Assembly (NCBI RefSeq): GCF_001310635.1
Contig: NZ_BAXR01000001.1
Span: 434,001-498,000 of the forward strand
Source: Bacillus sp. JCM 19034
Lineage (GTDB): Bacteria; Bacillota; Bacilli; Bacillales; Bacillaceae_D
DNA: 64,000 bases
Direction of reading: 5' to 3'
In this document: piece by piece, positions 9,521 to 20,564 of the stretch
Position numbering within the stretch: position 1 is the stretch's first letter
How the letters are laid out: every line of letters starts with the position of its first letter
Program-made: the position numbers and the translations under genes
The notes under the pieces: model-generated
The model's database searches: none
What the model was told of the DNA's origin: nothing
The model's input: the letters and a program-made list of their open reading frames with translations, nothing else

Positions 9521-11944
9521 TTGGCACAAACAGAGCGTTACTTAGATCTTCCTTTAGAAGAAGTAATCGGCGATCGATTTGGCGATATAGTAAATATATT
9601 ATTCAGGAGCGGGCATTGCCTGATGCTCGTGACGGATTGAAACCTGTACAACGCCGGATTTTATATGCGATGTACAAGGAAGGCAATACTGCTGAAAAAC
9701 CTTTTAGGAAATCAGCAAAAACAGTCGGTAATGTAATAGGTAATTACCATCCACACGGTGACTCATCCGTTTATGATGCAATGGTTCGAATGAGCAAGAG
9801 TGGAAAGTCCGAAATATTCTCATTGACATGCACGGAAATAACGGGTCAGTTGATGGTGATCCTGCAGCTGCTATGCGTTATACCGAAGCACGCTTATCTA
9901 AAATAGCATCACAGCTATTACGAGATATCGATCGTAATACGGTTGACTATATTCCAAATTTTGATGACTCTGAAGAAGAACCAGTTGTACTACCCGCTAT
10001 GTTCCCAAATTTACTTGTCAATGGATCGACAGGTATTTCTGCAGGGTACGCAACGGATATTCCTCCTCATCATTTAGGGGAGATTATAGATGGCGTAATC
10101 ATGCAAATGGAACGCCCAAATGTCACTTTAGAAGACTTGTTAACAGTCATTAAAGGTCCCGATTTCCCAACAGGTGGGATCGTTCAAGGAATTGATGGAA
10201 TTAGACAAGCGTATCGAACAGGAAAAGGGAAAGTGGTTGTTCGAGCTAAAACGGACATTGAACAGTTAAAAGGCGGAAAAGAGCAAATCACAATAACAGA
10301 AATTCCTTATGAAGTAAACAAAGCTAATTTAGTCAAAAAAATGGATGAATTACGCTTTGATAAAAAAGTTGACGGAATTGCTGAAGTACGTGATGATACC
10401 GATCGTACTGGATTAAGAATTGTTGTTGAATTAAAAAAGAAGCAGATGCTAATGCCATTTTGCAGTATTTGTATAAAAATACTGACTTACAAATTACATA
10501 TAATTTCAACATGGTTGCTATTGCAAATAAAGCTCCGAAACTAATGGGGTTACAAGAATTAATTCAAGCATACATTGATCACCAAAAAAATGTTTTTCGC
10601 AGACGTTCGCAATATGATTTAGAAAAAGCGAAAGAACGACATCATATCGTTCAAGGTTTAATGAAGGCTATTTCAATTTTAGATGATGTTATCGCAACCA
10701 TTCGCTCTTCAAACGATAAAAAAGATGCAAAAAATAACCTTATTTCCCAGTTTGAATTTACAGAAGCACAGGCAGAGGCGATTGTAACGCTTCAACTTTA
10801 TCGTTTAACGAATACCGATATTACGACCCTTGAGGAAGAAGCAGCAGAACTGGAAAGACGAATACATGAATTAGAAGCGATTTTAGCTAGTGAAAAGAAG
10901 CTGATTCAAGTCATTAAGAAGAGTTTATCAAATATTAAAAAGGATTTTGCTGATCCACGGAGAACAGCAATCAAGGAAGAAATCGAAGAAATTAAAATTA
11001 ATATGGATGTCTTAATTGCATCAGAGGATGTAATGGTAAGTGTTACACAAGACGGTTATGTGAAACGTGCAAGCATCCGTTCATATTCAGCTTCGAATGG
11101 TGAGCTGCCGACTTTGAAGGAAGGTGATCACTTACTTGATTACTTTGAGTTGAATACAACTGACACGTTACTTTTATTCACTAAATTAGGGAATTATCTT
11201 TATATCCCCGTACATGAACTTCCAGATGTACGTTGGAAAGAGATGGGGCAGCATGTAGCAAACATTGTTTCGCTTGATCGAGAGGATAAAATAATTGCTG
11301 CAAAGCCGATTAAAGAATTCACCGATGAATTTTCCTTCTTATTTATTACACGTAACGGGATGGCTAAACGTTCATTGCTCTCACTTTACCAAGCGCAACG
11401 CTATTCTAAACCACTTATGGCAATTAAATTAAAAGATGGTGATGAGGTCGTTGCCGTGTTTAAAACAAATGGAGAACAAGAGTTGTTCATTGCTACTCAT
11501 CAAGGTTATGGCTTATGGTTTAGTGAGTCTGAGGTTAATGTAGTTGGCCAACGGGCTGCGGGAGTAAAAGGGATTAGCTTAAAAGAGAATGATTATGTCG
11601 TTAATGCCGACGTATTTACACTTGAGGAGAACGTAGAATTTTTAATTGTTACCCATCGAGGAGCAGTTAAAAAAGTAGCAATCAGTGAATTCGATAAGTC
11701 GAGCAGAGCTAAAAGAGGTTTAACATTATTAAGAGAATTAAAATCAAATCCTCATAGAGTTGTTTCATGTACGAAAATTCGTCAAGACGATACGTTAGCC
11801 TATTATTTGTTAACAGAAAAAGGAACAAAGGAGGAAATAAACCCTAATCTGATCCGCAAAAGTGATCGATACAGCAATGGTTCCTTTATGGTAGATTCAA
11901 ATGTAACAGGAGACGTTATCGATGTGATCAAATACCGAAAATGA
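9521..11944 (+). CDS. parC: DNA topoisomerase IV subunit A (ParC), three frameshifts
   Basis: ParC is the DNA-cleaving subunit of topoisomerase IV. The motifs [19 protein letters not shown] and [19 protein letters not shown] (quinolone-resistance region) and the catalytic Tyr in [13 protein letters not shown] are present, followed by a C-terminal beta-pinwheel. Three single-base losses break it: a C near 9583, a C near 9795 and an A in the run at 10433-10438. Restoring them gives 808 residues. An essential gene carrying three independent breaks strongly indicates sequence errors. The TTG start directly follows the parE stop. Confidence 0.93.
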
Positions 11945-11951
11945 TGAATGA

Positions 11952-11982
11952 AATAAACCGAGGTTTTGAATCTCGGTTTATT
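11952..11982 (+). terminator. Terminator after parC
   Basis: AATAAACCGAG pairs perfectly with CTCGGTTTATT around a nine-base loop, directly after the parC stop. The T-tract is short. Confidence 0.7.
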
Positions 11983-12030
11983 CCTCTGCAACTTAAACTC
12001 TATTCTGCTCTTAAATAAAGGGGTGAAAAA

Positions 12031-13808
12031 ATGAAACGAATCACACTACTTTTTTCTATTTTTTTATTGACCTTCCTTGCAACACATTCAGTATATGCTG
12101 AACGAGATGTTGAATATACGATTACAGATTTACATGTCAAAATATATGTAGATGAGATGGGGCATTTGCATATTGAAGAAGATTTTACATATGATGTGTC
12201 TTTTATTAACGGTATCATACGCGGAATTGAAACAACGGGTACTGATGGTATTAGTTATTTTAGAGCATATGATATTACAGATCCTGATAATGCATTAGAA
12301 CTGTACTATGAACAAACTGGTTCAGACTTTCGCATTTTTCAAGAGTCGGAAGACGAATTGAAAACCTTTCGAATTCATTATACACTCGATAACGTCGTTA
12401 CAGCATATAATGATGTCGCCGATTTATATCATAAATTATATGATGAGAGTAACACAGAAAGAATCGACCGTGTTACAGCAGATGTTTACTTGCCTTATCA
12501 AGCAGAAGAGCAACACGTTAATGTATTCGGCCATGGACCAACCCATGGTAGCGTACAGATCCATCCAGAAGGATTCATTACATATGAAGTAGATCCTCTA
12601 CCACCTAACGAAATGCTTGAAATTCGAGTTTTATTTCCACCCGAATGGGTACCGTTATCTTCAAAAACGATTTCTGAGAATCAATTCGCTAGCATTATGG
12701 ACGAAGAATTAGGATGGGCAGCAAAACAGCAGCGTAATCAAATCTATTCCAAAACTCTACTTTCACTATTTTTTATTTTTTCTTTTGGAACAGTCATTAT
12801 TATGATATTGCATTATTTATCAAGAAGACATATAACATTTTCTAATAAAAAGTATGTAAAATCACCACCTTCAAAACGTGATCCGATCTCAATGTCAGCA
12901 CTATTACAAAAAAATCCTAAACCTAACTCTAATATGATGTACGCCGTAGTACTTGATCTAGTTAGGAGAGGGTATATTGAAATGCACGAAAACCTAACAG
13001 ACTCTAATAAGAATAACTCATTTTATTTTTCAATTATTAATCCAAAACGATTAGTCGAATTACAAGATCATGAGGCTCAGTTAGTAAAACTTTTATTTTA
13101 CGATAGTGGTCAAAATGGAATATTTAATGGAGCATATGTGAGCGAACAATTACGTTTGTCTAATGAGTTTCGCCGTATATTTAGGAAAGGATTTAAAGAA
13201 TGGCAACTAGCAGTAAAAATATTCATCCAAGATAACCAACTATTAAATAGACCAACAATTATGAGCATTATGTTAATAGGATGGGGATTAGCAGGAACAT
13301 TAATTAGCATTTTATTATTTTTCTATGACAATGATCTAATGGCTATCATGGCACTTCCGGGTGTTGTGCTTTCGTTATATTTTCTAACGTCTTATCAAGA
13401 AAGGATCTATTTACTTTCAAAAGATATGAAAGAAGAAGTAAGGGATTGGCAATTGTTTAAACACTATCTCACTAACTTCAGTAATTTAAACGAAAGACCA
13501 ACCTGGTCGATAGCTATTTGGGAACATTTTTTGTGTATGCTATCGCGATGGGAGTAGCACAAAAAGCGATTTCCGAGTTTACAATTCTTAATCCGAATTT
13601 CTCTACTAGAAAAGATAGTACCTTTACAAAATATTGGCACACCCATAATTTGGATTATTCGTTTGACAATTTATTGAAATTTACAAATGCTCTTGAAAGT
13701 GATTTTAAATCGGTTACGAATCAATCGTCTCCATCATCTGGTTCAGGGGGCAGCTTCTCATCAGGAGGGGGCGGTGGTTCCGGCGGTGGACGCTCAGGAG
13801 GTTTTTAA
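12031..13808 (+). CDS. DUF2207 membrane protein with glycine-rich tail, one frameshift
   Basis: The product is about 592 residues. It has a signal peptide (LLFSIFLLTFLATHSVYA), an extracellular DUF2207 domain of about 220 residues beginning YTITDLHVKIYVDEMG, and membrane segments near residues 245-265 and 410-455. A cytoplasmic region follows, and the tail GGSFSSGGGGGSGGGRSGGF is typical of the family. One T is missing from the run at 13526-13531 (GAACATTTTTT); restoring it joins IAIWEH to FFVYAIAMGVAQKAI. GGGGTGA precedes the ATG. The function is unknown. Confidence 0.85.
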
Positions 13809-13830
13809 TAAGACATGACAGCATAACAAA

Positions 13831-13859
13831 AAGAGTGTTTTTTTAAACACTCTTTTTTA
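13831..13859 (+). terminator. Rho-independent terminator after the DUF2207 gene
   Basis: AAGAGTGTTT pairs with AAACACTCTT, followed by further T residues. Confidence 0.85.
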
Positions 13860-13958
13860 CATGTTAAAAGTGATAAGAGTAATAGAACCATAATTTTCTT
13901 TTTCATCTCAAAATAATAAGTATTCTTAAATTCTGAGATAATTACACTCTTTTTTATC

Positions 13959-13989
<31 letters not shown>

Positions 13990-14089
13990 GATAGAGGTAA
14001 CATAAAATTAAGAATATTCTCCTTCTCTTCATTGTACAAAATGAAAAATTTAAAAACATTTTATTTAGACAGGATAATTAAGAACTAAA

Positions 14090-14136
14090 TAATGAGAACC
14101 CATTATTGACCTGCTTTTATCAATGGGTTCTCATTA
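14090..14136. terminator. 15-bp perfect inverted repeat near dif
   Basis: TAATGAGAACCCATT pairs perfectly with AATGGGTTCTCATTA across a 17-base loop. It lies downstream (in the minus direction) of the lipoprotein gene and may terminate it, although the T-tract on that side is weak. The rest of 13989-14277 is AT-rich with no gene I can support. Confidence 0.5.
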
Positions 14137-14277
14137 TATTAATTTAAAATAATTCGCATAAGTATTTTAGTTATCATCGTATTAATATTTTCTTTCTCAT
14201 AATGGTTATTTTTCGACAACTATTCTGGTCTATTAATCTCCTATGACCAAAGCTTTCACAGGCATTTCAATAGAAAA

Positions 14278-14685
14278 TTATTCTGTACTAATAATAAACT
14301 GTTCTGTCCCCTTATCAATCATAAATTCCTCTTCATATATCATTTCTGCTGTTCCTTCACGTAATTTATCCTTATCTATATCAGCATTAGGTTCTATTTC
14401 AAAAACCTTCAGTTTGTACAAGAGTTCTTTTTCAATAACTACTTCCACCTTTTGCCCATCTGTAAGATATAAATACATATTAGCCTCAAGCTCTTCTTGG
14501 TTGTCCCACCAAATTGCTTGAGTTCCAATATATTGAGGTTCTTCCAGTGGTCTAATTTCTAAAATGTACTCTTGCACAATACTATCTCGCACTGAAAATT
14601 CAACTTCCGAAACATATTCATCATTACTATTATCAGAATAACAAGATGTCAATAGCAAAAATATTAACATACTAAAATATTTCAT
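14278..14685 (-). CDS. Putative lipoprotein of unknown function
   Basis: The 135-residue product begins MKYFSMLIFLLLTSCYSDNS, a lipoprotein signal with lipobox LTSC. The mature part is acidic and beta-rich (VEFSVRDSIVQEYILEIRPLE), with no motif I recognise. AAAGGATG lies upstream of the ATG. It is the first gene right of dif and has the minus orientation expected there. It is not similar by eye to the lipoproteins at 37 kb. Confidence 0.62.
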   Translation of the reverse strand: MKYFSMLIFLLLTSCYSDNSNDEYVSEVEFSVRDSIVQEYILEIRPLEEPQYIGTQAIWWDNQEELEANMYLYLTDGQKVEVVIEKELLYKLKVFEIEPNADIDKDKLREGTAEMIYEEEFMIDKGTEQFIISTE

Positions 14686-14759
14686 TTTTTCACATCCTTT
14701 TATTGTCTTTTCTGGGATTTATGTGTGGAATTAAAATATAATAAAAAGGAGAGTGTGTC

Positions 14760-14900
14760 ATCTTAAAACTTAAACTTCTTATTGCCACCCTTATCTTTGT
14801 TTTATTTCTAATTCCCACACAAACACTAGCAGAAGGAAATGAATTTATTGGAGAATTTGATTTACCAGAGCTTACAGATAAAGAATTAGAAAACTTATAA
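14760..14900 (+). pseudogene. Remnant of a small secreted protein gene
   Basis: An open frame of 46 codons encodes a signal-peptide-like stretch (LLIATLIFVLFLIPTQTLA) followed by EGNEFIGEFDLPELTDKELE. It has an AAGGAG at 14746-14751 but no standard start codon in frame; inserting one C near 14762 would connect it to a GTG. In the same frame, codons continue beyond the stop TAA (QILEENNAPDFIYPS) to the next stop. It is either a decayed gene or one with sequence errors. Confidence 0.4.
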
Positions 14901-14964
14901 CAAATATTAGAAGAGAATAATGCTCCCGATTTTATCTATCCCTCCTTTACACCTCTGATATATC

Positions 14965-14975
14965 TTATGTAAACT
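14965..14975 (+). promoter_or_regulatory. XerD-type half-site, degenerate dif copy 1
   Basis: TTATGTAAACT is an exact copy of the dif right arm. The match to dif extends downstream (AGATA, giving 16 identical bases) and partly into the centre (ATATAT), but the XerC side is degraded. Same orientation as dif, about 1 kb away. Confidence 0.6.
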
Positions 14976-15089
14976 AGATATAAGCGATGTGTTATACTAG
15001 CTTTCCTTTAAACATACGTGTTCATTAATAGGAAGAAACGCTTTATCACTATTACATTTAAGAAACATAAAAAATCCCCTATCTCTATA

Positions 15090-15100
15090 TTATGTAAACT
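15090..15100 (+). promoter_or_regulatory. XerD-type half-site, degenerate dif copy 2
   Basis: TTATGTAAACT preceded by CTCTATA, with no XerC arm. It has the same orientation as dif, is intergenic, and lies just downstream of the K+ channel stop. Confidence 0.55.
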
Positions 15101-15117
15101 GTATGATATCAAATAAA

Positions 15118-15832
15118 TTAACCAACCTTTTTCTTTTCTTCACGCAGTTGATTCATTAAAACCGTTAATCTACTTATCTCCTCTTCATTTAGTTCTTCAT
15201 ATCGCGAGAGTTCGCTTTTAATAAATTCTATAGTCGGGTTTTCTTTTGATTGACCATTTATAAAATAAGTAGCAATTGATCCAGTTATCATACCTAATAG
15301 CCCAATACCAAATAACATTAAAATAAGTGCAATCACTCTTCCTATATTTGTTTCTGGAGAAATATCTCCATATCCGACAGTTGTTGCCGTAACGATAGAC
15401 CACCATAATGCATCGGCATAATTTTCTATGCTTTGTTCTAAAGATTTTATAGGTATTGCAGATACAAAGATTAATATAGCAGTAAAAGTCATTACTTTAT
15501 ATAAACCATTAGTTCTAATTATTTCAAAAAATGGTTTTAAAAAGTGAGCACTGATCGCTATTAACCTGATCGCACGAAACAACCTTGCAATTCTCGCCAA
15601 TTGAAATATAGAATCAAATGGAATAATAGCAATCAAATCAAGTGGATTCTTTTTATATACCCCACTTTGAATCACTGGTCATTAATCGTACGGTTACGTC
15701 AATAAAAAAAATCAACCAAACGATTCGATCTGCAAATGAAAATAGCTGAGTTTCACCCCAGATCATTGAAACTGAATATGTCGCTAGTGCTACCATTATG
15801 ATTTCATAGATTAAATTCCATTTATTTTTCAT
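15118..15832 (-). CDS. Voltage-gated K+ channel family protein, one frameshift
   Basis: The restored product is 237 residues. The selectivity filter TATTVGYGDISPE lies between two hydrophobic helices, and an S4-like segment LARIARLFRAIRLIAIS carries spaced arginines, so a voltage-sensor-type channel is likely. The N-terminal S1-S2 region (WNLIYEIIMVALATYSVSMIW) is in another frame. Removing one base from the four-C run at 15660-15663 joins the two parts as SKWVYKKNPLD. The C-terminus is a soluble helix (RYEELNEEEISRLTVLMNQ). AAAGGGG precedes the ATG. Confidence 0.85.
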
Positions 15833-15977
15833 CTAAAAATCCCCTTTAAAATGGCTCTTTAACTATATTAAACCAATTTCTAAAAGAGAGAAACCGAAAA
15901 CATTAAAGTTTAACAAATAAATAATAACCATCTAAACGTATAGTATTCGACAGTTACGATTCAAAAAAAAATAAAAA

Positions 15978-16005
15978 TGCCTCAAGATTTATTTATCTTG
16001 AGACA
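15978..16005. terminator. Terminator downstream of ugpB
   Basis: CTCAAGAT pairs with ATCTTGAG. Read on the minus strand it is followed by a T-rich tract, which suits the end of the Ugp operon. Confidence 0.7.
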
Positions 16006-16024
16006 TCCTCGGTATTTATTCAGC

Positions 16025-17427
16025 TTATTCACCTCGTGCTCTATTCGCTTGCTCAATCGCTGCATTGATTTGATCTACAACCGATTGGTATGCATCGTCC
16101 ACTGCTCCACCGTTATAGACGGTTTCTAGAGCCGTTTCTGTAATACGGCGTGCTTCCGGAATCATATCCATAATAGCTCCTTGAGTTGCATAATTAGAAG
16201 TTGTCGCTTGTAGCTGATCTACTGTTACTTTTAATTGAGGCATTGTTTCATATGCTTCAACAACGACATCTTCGTCATAAGCCGCTGGGTTAATCGCAAA
16301 ATATCCCGTTCCAACATGCCATTGTGCTTGTACTTCAGGTGTTTGTAAAAATTTCATAAAATCCCATGCTGCCATTTGCTCCGATTCTGGTTTACCATCA
16401 ACCATCCAAAGGCTAGCCCCTCCGATAACTACACCGTTTCTATCTTTATTTTCAGGATAAGGCAAGAATGCTACACCTACTTCAAATGGGGCATTCTCAA
16501 CAACGTTCTTTACACTAGCAGAGGACTGTAAAAACATTGCAACATCACCAGACATAAAACCAGAAACCATATTATCACTATTCGTTCCATAGTTGGCAAA
16601 GGTATCGTCTTCGATCATTCGCTCAACCCATTCAAAAACTGATTTTCCCTCTTCATCTGAAAAGCCAATCTCTGTAGGTGTGCCACTTCTTCCGTTATCA
16701 TTGTTCATAAGTAGGGCACCTTGATTCGCTAGCAGCTGTTCATATAACCAGCCGTATGCCTGTAAAGCAAAGCCCTTCATATCTGGATTTGAATCAACAA
16801 TTTGACGTGAAGCTTCTTCTATTTCTTCATATGTTTCTGGTGGTGAATCAGGTCAAGTCCAGCCTCTTCAAACGCATCCTTGTTATAATACATAACAGGT
16901 GTAGAAGAGTTAAACGGCATAGAATAAAATTGATCGTCAATTTTATAGTAATTGATAATATTGTCTTCAAGGCTGCCCATATCATAACCATCTGCATCGA
17001 TTAACTCTTGAATCGGAGTGATCTGACCACTATGTACCATTGACATTGTTCCTATTTCAAATACTTGAATCATCGTCGGGGCACTGTCTGTTCCCGCAAC
17101 ACTGTGAAACTTTGTTAATGCCTCATCATAAGAACCCTGGTATTCTGCTTCGACAATCACATCATCTTGAGCTGCGTTATACATTTCAACTAACCCATCA
17201 AGTGCTTCTTGTAATGCACCTCCCATTGAATGCCAAAATGTTACCGTAACAGGCTCATCCGAGTTTTGATTCTCATCAGCTGCTTGATCTTGATCTTCAT
17301 TTTCTACCTCATTAGTCGTATCATTCTGTTCATTTGCTTCATCGCCAGTCACATCGCTATTGTTGCAAGCGACCACAATTAGCATAAATGCCAAGCAAAG
17401 AATAAACATAAATCCTTTTTTCATCAT
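16025..17427 (-). CDS. ugpB: Ugp-type ABC importer solute-binding lipoprotein, one frameshift
   Basis: The restored product is about 467 residues. It has a lipoprotein signal (FILCLAFMLIVVACNNS), an acidic Asn/Asp/Glu linker, and a periplasmic-binding-protein type 1 fold starting VTVTFWHSMGGALQEALD, typical of sn-glycerol-3-phosphate or sugar binding proteins. One C is missing near 16852; restoring it joins EEAGLDP to DSPPETYEEIEEA. The start at 17427 has AGGAG eight bases upstream. It is the last gene of an operon read ugpC-ugpA-ugpE-ugpB on the minus strand. The substrate is inferred from family resemblance. Confidence 0.85.
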
Positions 17428-17494
17428 CTTCTCCACTCCTCTATTTTTTTCAATTTATCATAGATGAATAACACGTTGGTTATCCAAAAATGCC

Positions 17495-18313
17495 TTATTT
17501 AAGTGCCCCTTCTGCTAACCCTCTTTGTAATTTCTTTTGTCCTAGAAATAGTAAGATTAATGTCGGCAGAACAACAATGATCCCACCAGCCATAATGATG
17601 CCCCATTCATTTAATTGCTCTTGCGATTGTAACTGCTTTAAACCAATTTGTACGGTTCGAACAGAGTCATTTGTCGTTGCTAGTAATGGCCATAAGTACA
17701 TATTCCAAGATGATAAGAAGCTATAAACGGCTAATGTCAATAAGCTTGTCCGTGCAACAGGAAGAACTATTTTAAAAAAGAACTTAAAATCTCCCATTCC
17801 GACAATTTCACTTGCTTCTTTTAATTCAATAGGAATTTGCTTAAAGTTTTGTCGCAATAGAAACGTTCCAAAGGCCATGGCAAAGAACGGCAACGTTAGA
17901 CCAATATAAGAATCTATAAAACCTAGGTCACGAATGGTGTGGAAATTCGGAATAATGGAAGCTTCAAATGGTACCATCATCGTCGCAATGAATATAAAAA
18001 ATAGAACATCTCTCCCCTTAAAATGTAGAAACGTAAAAGCATATGCAGCCATGCTCGATAAAGTAAGCTGGCCTATCATAATAACAATTGAAACCACAAA
18101 ACTATTAATTAAATAATTCATTAAAGGGAACCGTTGAAAAACTTGAAAGTAATTATCAAATGTGATTGATGAAGGAATGATTTTCCCTGTCATAATATCT
18201 TGTCCTGACATAAAACTCATACTAAAAGCCATTAAAGCAGGTGCAAAGATTAAAAAGGCTGATATGATAAGTAAAATGTAGAGGATGACTTTTTGTAATG
18301 TAGGCATTCTCAT
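17495..18313 (-). CDS. ugpE: Ugp-type ABC importer permease (UgpE)
   Basis: A 272-residue carbohydrate-type ABC permease with six membrane helices. The EAA loop is ELKEASEIVGMGDFKFFFKIVLP, the site that contacts the ATPase. Features such as TMMVPFEASIIPNF and the MAGGIIVVLPTLILLFLGQK C-terminus are typical of the second permease of Ugp and sugar importers. Its start overlaps the stop of ugpA by four bases. Confidence 0.88.
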   Translation of the reverse strand: MRMPTLQKVILYILLIISAFLIFAPALMAFSMSFMSGQDIMTGKIIPSSITFDNYFQVFQRFPLMNYLINSFVVSIVIMIGQLTLSSMAAYAFTFLHFKGRDVLFFIFIATMMVPFEASIIPNFHTIRDLGFIDSYIGLTLPFFAMAFGTFLLRQNFKQIPIELKEASEIVGMGDFKFFFKIVLPVARTSLLTLAVYSFLSSWNMYLWPLLATTNDSVRTVQIGLKQLQSQEQLNEWGIIMAGGIIVVLPTLILLFLGQKKLQRGLAEGALK

Positions 18314-19251
18314 TGATAATGAACCTTCCTTTCACCTAATTTAAATTGGATAAATGTCAGAACTAGGATTATCACAAATAAAATTAAGGCTTGAGCACTT
18401 GCAGTACCATATTGATAATTCATAAAGGCATTTTGATATATAGAATAAACTATTAAATTCGTTTCATTTTGTGGTCCTCCACGTGTTAGTAAATCTATTT
18501 GACCGAATGTTTGAAAGGCGTTAATCAGTGTAACGGTTACAACGAAAAATAATGTTGGTGATAGCATTGGCAGCGTAATGCGTCGTAGCTTATAAAAATA
18601 GCTTGCTCCATCAATGTTCGCACTTTCATATAAATACGAATCAATCGATTGTAACCCGCCTAATAAAATCAAAAACGTAAAGCCAACATTCATCCAAATC
18701 GTTGAAATTGATACTGATATTAGTGCCCATTGAGGATCTGTTAACCAACCAATTGCACTAATGCCAAATACACTTAACATTTGGTTGAGCCAGCCAATGG
18801 TCGGATGAAATAGGAATAGCCAAAAAACAGACGCTGCTGCAACAGATATCCCCATCGTTGAGGAAAAAATTGTTCGAAACATCCCAATTCCTTTTAGTTT
18901 TTCGTTAGCAATTATCGCTAAAAATAACCCTAATAGAACAGTACCAGGAACAATGTATAATACGAATAAAAAAGTAGATAATAAGCTTTTTTGAAATATT
19001 GGAGATGTGAAAATGGTTATAAAATTATCAAGGCCGACAAATACAGTAGGACTTCCACTATTATCTGTTAAGAAAAAACTTAAATAGATCGTTCGCCCGA
19101 GTGGGTAAAACAAGAACAGTCCAAACAAAAGAATAGAAGGCAGAAGAAAAAGCATACCTTTAAAAAACTGCATCCGTTTTCCTTTTCTTTTTGCTTTCTC
19201 GATCGTTGCATCATCTATAATTGATTCTTGTTTGACAATTACATCATTCAT
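18310..19251 (-). CDS. ugpA: Ugp-type ABC importer permease (UgpA)
   Basis: A 313-residue permease with six predicted helices and an N-terminal cytoplasmic stretch of about 30 basic residues. LLFLLPSILLFGLFLFYPLG is the first helix, and the EAA-type loop ESANIDGASYFYKLRRITLP is present. It overlaps ugpC upstream and ugpE downstream by four bases each (ATGA-type), so the three are translationally coupled. Confidence 0.88.
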   Translation of the reverse strand: MNDVIVKQESIIDDATIEKAKRKGKRMQFFKGMLFLLPSILLFGLFLFYPLGRTIYLSFFLTDNSGSPTVFVGLDNFITIFTSPIFQKSLLSTFLFVLYIVPGTVLLGLFLAIIANEKLKGIGMFRTIFSSTMGISVAAASVFWLFLFHPTIGWLNQMLSVFGISAIGWLTDPQWALISVSISTIWMNVGFTFLILLGGLQSIDSYLYESANIDGASYFYKLRRITLPMLSPTLFFVVTVTLINAFQTFGQIDLLTRGGPQNETNLIVYSIYQNAFMNYQYGTASAQALILFVIILVLTFIQFKLGERKVHYQ

Positions 19252-20366
19252 ATAGCAACGACCTCTTTTGTTCCACCAATCGCTGCAGCTTTGACTAGCT
19301 GTTGAGTGTCTTTATCAAAAAAGCATAAAGAATCAATTGATAGTTGAATCGGAACTTTATCTCCCATATTTAATCGCCACTGTCCAAGCCATTTAGCTGT
19401 CCATACCTCTTGTCCTACTTCAAAAGAGAGTAATGTTTCATTCCCTAATTGTTCAACATTAATGACATCTATTAAATGGGTTGTTTTCTCTTGGCTACCG
19501 TGAACAATATGTTCAGCACGAATTCCGACGATATATTCTCGGTCCATCGGAAGATTCGTCATATTGATCGAATCAACAGGTATTTTCAGTTGCCCTTCTA
19601 CTAATAAATGATCACCGCTATCATCGAATAACGCCCTGCCCATGTTCATCTTTGGAGAACCAATAAATGAAGCAACAAATGTATTAGCAGGTTCATTGTA
19701 TAGAGCAATAGGCTCTCCTAACTGTTGAATTTGACCATCATTCAACACCATAATACGATCACCCATTGTCATCGCTTCAACTTGATCATGGGTAACATAA
19801 ATCATCGTTAAACCCAATTTTTTTTGTAAGCGACGGATTTCCATTCTCATATGAGACCGTAATTTCGCATCAAGATTAGACAGTGGTTCGTCCATTAAAC
19901 AGAGTGGAGCTTCACTGACAACTGAACGAGCAAGAGCAACACGTTGACGTTGACCTCCTGATAATTCTTTCGGTTTTCTATTTAAGAGATCCGTTAAACC
20001 CATCATTTCTGCTGTTTCATGTAACCGACGTTTTTGTTCTTGTTTATGTACTTTTTTTGCATGTAGCCCAAACAATATGTTTTGTTCGACCGTTAAATGA
20101 GGATATAATGCATAATTTTGAAAAACCATCGATAAATGGCGGTCTTTAGGAGGTAAATGATTAACGACTTTATTGTTTATTAATAGCTTGCCATCCGTAA
20201 TCTCTTCTAAGCCAGCAATCATGCGGAGTAACGTACTTTTTCCTGAACCAGATGGACCTACTAAAACAAAAAACTCACCCTTTTTAATCGTTAAATTAAT
20301 TTCTCTTAAAACATTCGACTGCTTGTTATATGATTTTGAAACGTTTATTAACTCAACTTGGTTCAT
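19248..20366 (-). CDS. ugpC: Ugp/MalK-type ABC importer ATPase (UgpC)
   Basis: A 372-residue ATPase. Walker A is GPSGSGKSTLLR, the signature is ELSGGQRQRVALARS, Walker B is LCLMDEPLSNLD, and the switch histidine is in TMIYVTHDQVEAMT. The C-terminal 130 residues form the TOBE/regulatory domain found in the MalK/UgpC group (IVGIRAEHIVHG). It is first in the operon; the promoter must lie in the 250-bp gap shared with the divergent TetR gene. A glycerophosphodiesterase gene lies elsewhere in the window (40 kb), which fits glycerol-phosphate use but does not prove the substrate. Confidence 0.9.
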   Translation of the reverse strand: MNQVELINVSKSYNKQSNVLREINLTIKKGEFFVLVGPSGSGKSTLLRMIAGLEEITDGKLLINNKVVNHLPPKDRHLSMVFQNYALYPHLTVEQNILFGLHAKKVHKQEQKRRLHETAEMMGLTDLLNRKPKELSGGQRQRVALARSVVSEAPLCLMDEPLSNLDAKLRSHMRMEIRRLQKKLGLTMIYVTHDQVEAMTMGDRIMVLNDGQIQQLGEPIALYNEPANTFVASFIGSPKMNMGRALFDDSGDHLLVEGQLKIPVDSINMTNLPMDREYIVGIRAEHIVHGSQEKTTHLIDVINVEQLGNETLLSFEVGQEVWTAKWLGQWRLNMGDKVPIQLSIDSLCFFDKDTQQLVKAAAIGGTKEVVAI

Positions 20367-20527
20367 GTAATCGCCTCCTCGCCTATATTAAAGCATAAGA
20401 AAAACTTGAAATTATGGAATTAACCTATTTTATACAAAATATATACAAGTGATTAATCATTTTACATTTTTTACATTAGTTACAGTAATGTAATATTTCT
20501 GACCGTGTCCTTTTAGTTAAATTTACG

Positions 20528-20557
20528 TTGACTTATATCGGCTTTTGTTTCTATAAT
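20528..20557 (+). promoter_or_regulatory. Promoter of the TetR-family regulator gene
   Basis: TTGACT and TATAAT are separated by 18 bases. The expected start of transcription falls at the left edge of the adjacent palindrome. Confidence 0.75.
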
Positions 20558-20564
20558 TCTAGCA

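Noticed and set aside
9521-11944. parC, parE, gnd, cysJ and others as pseudogenes
   Set aside because: Each break is a one-base change in a run of identical bases, both sides remain fully conserved, and several genes are essential; sequence error is the simpler reading.
20461-20484. PhoP boxes upstream of ugpC
   Set aside because: The TTTACA-like repeats are nine bases apart rather than the 11-base step expected for PhoP.
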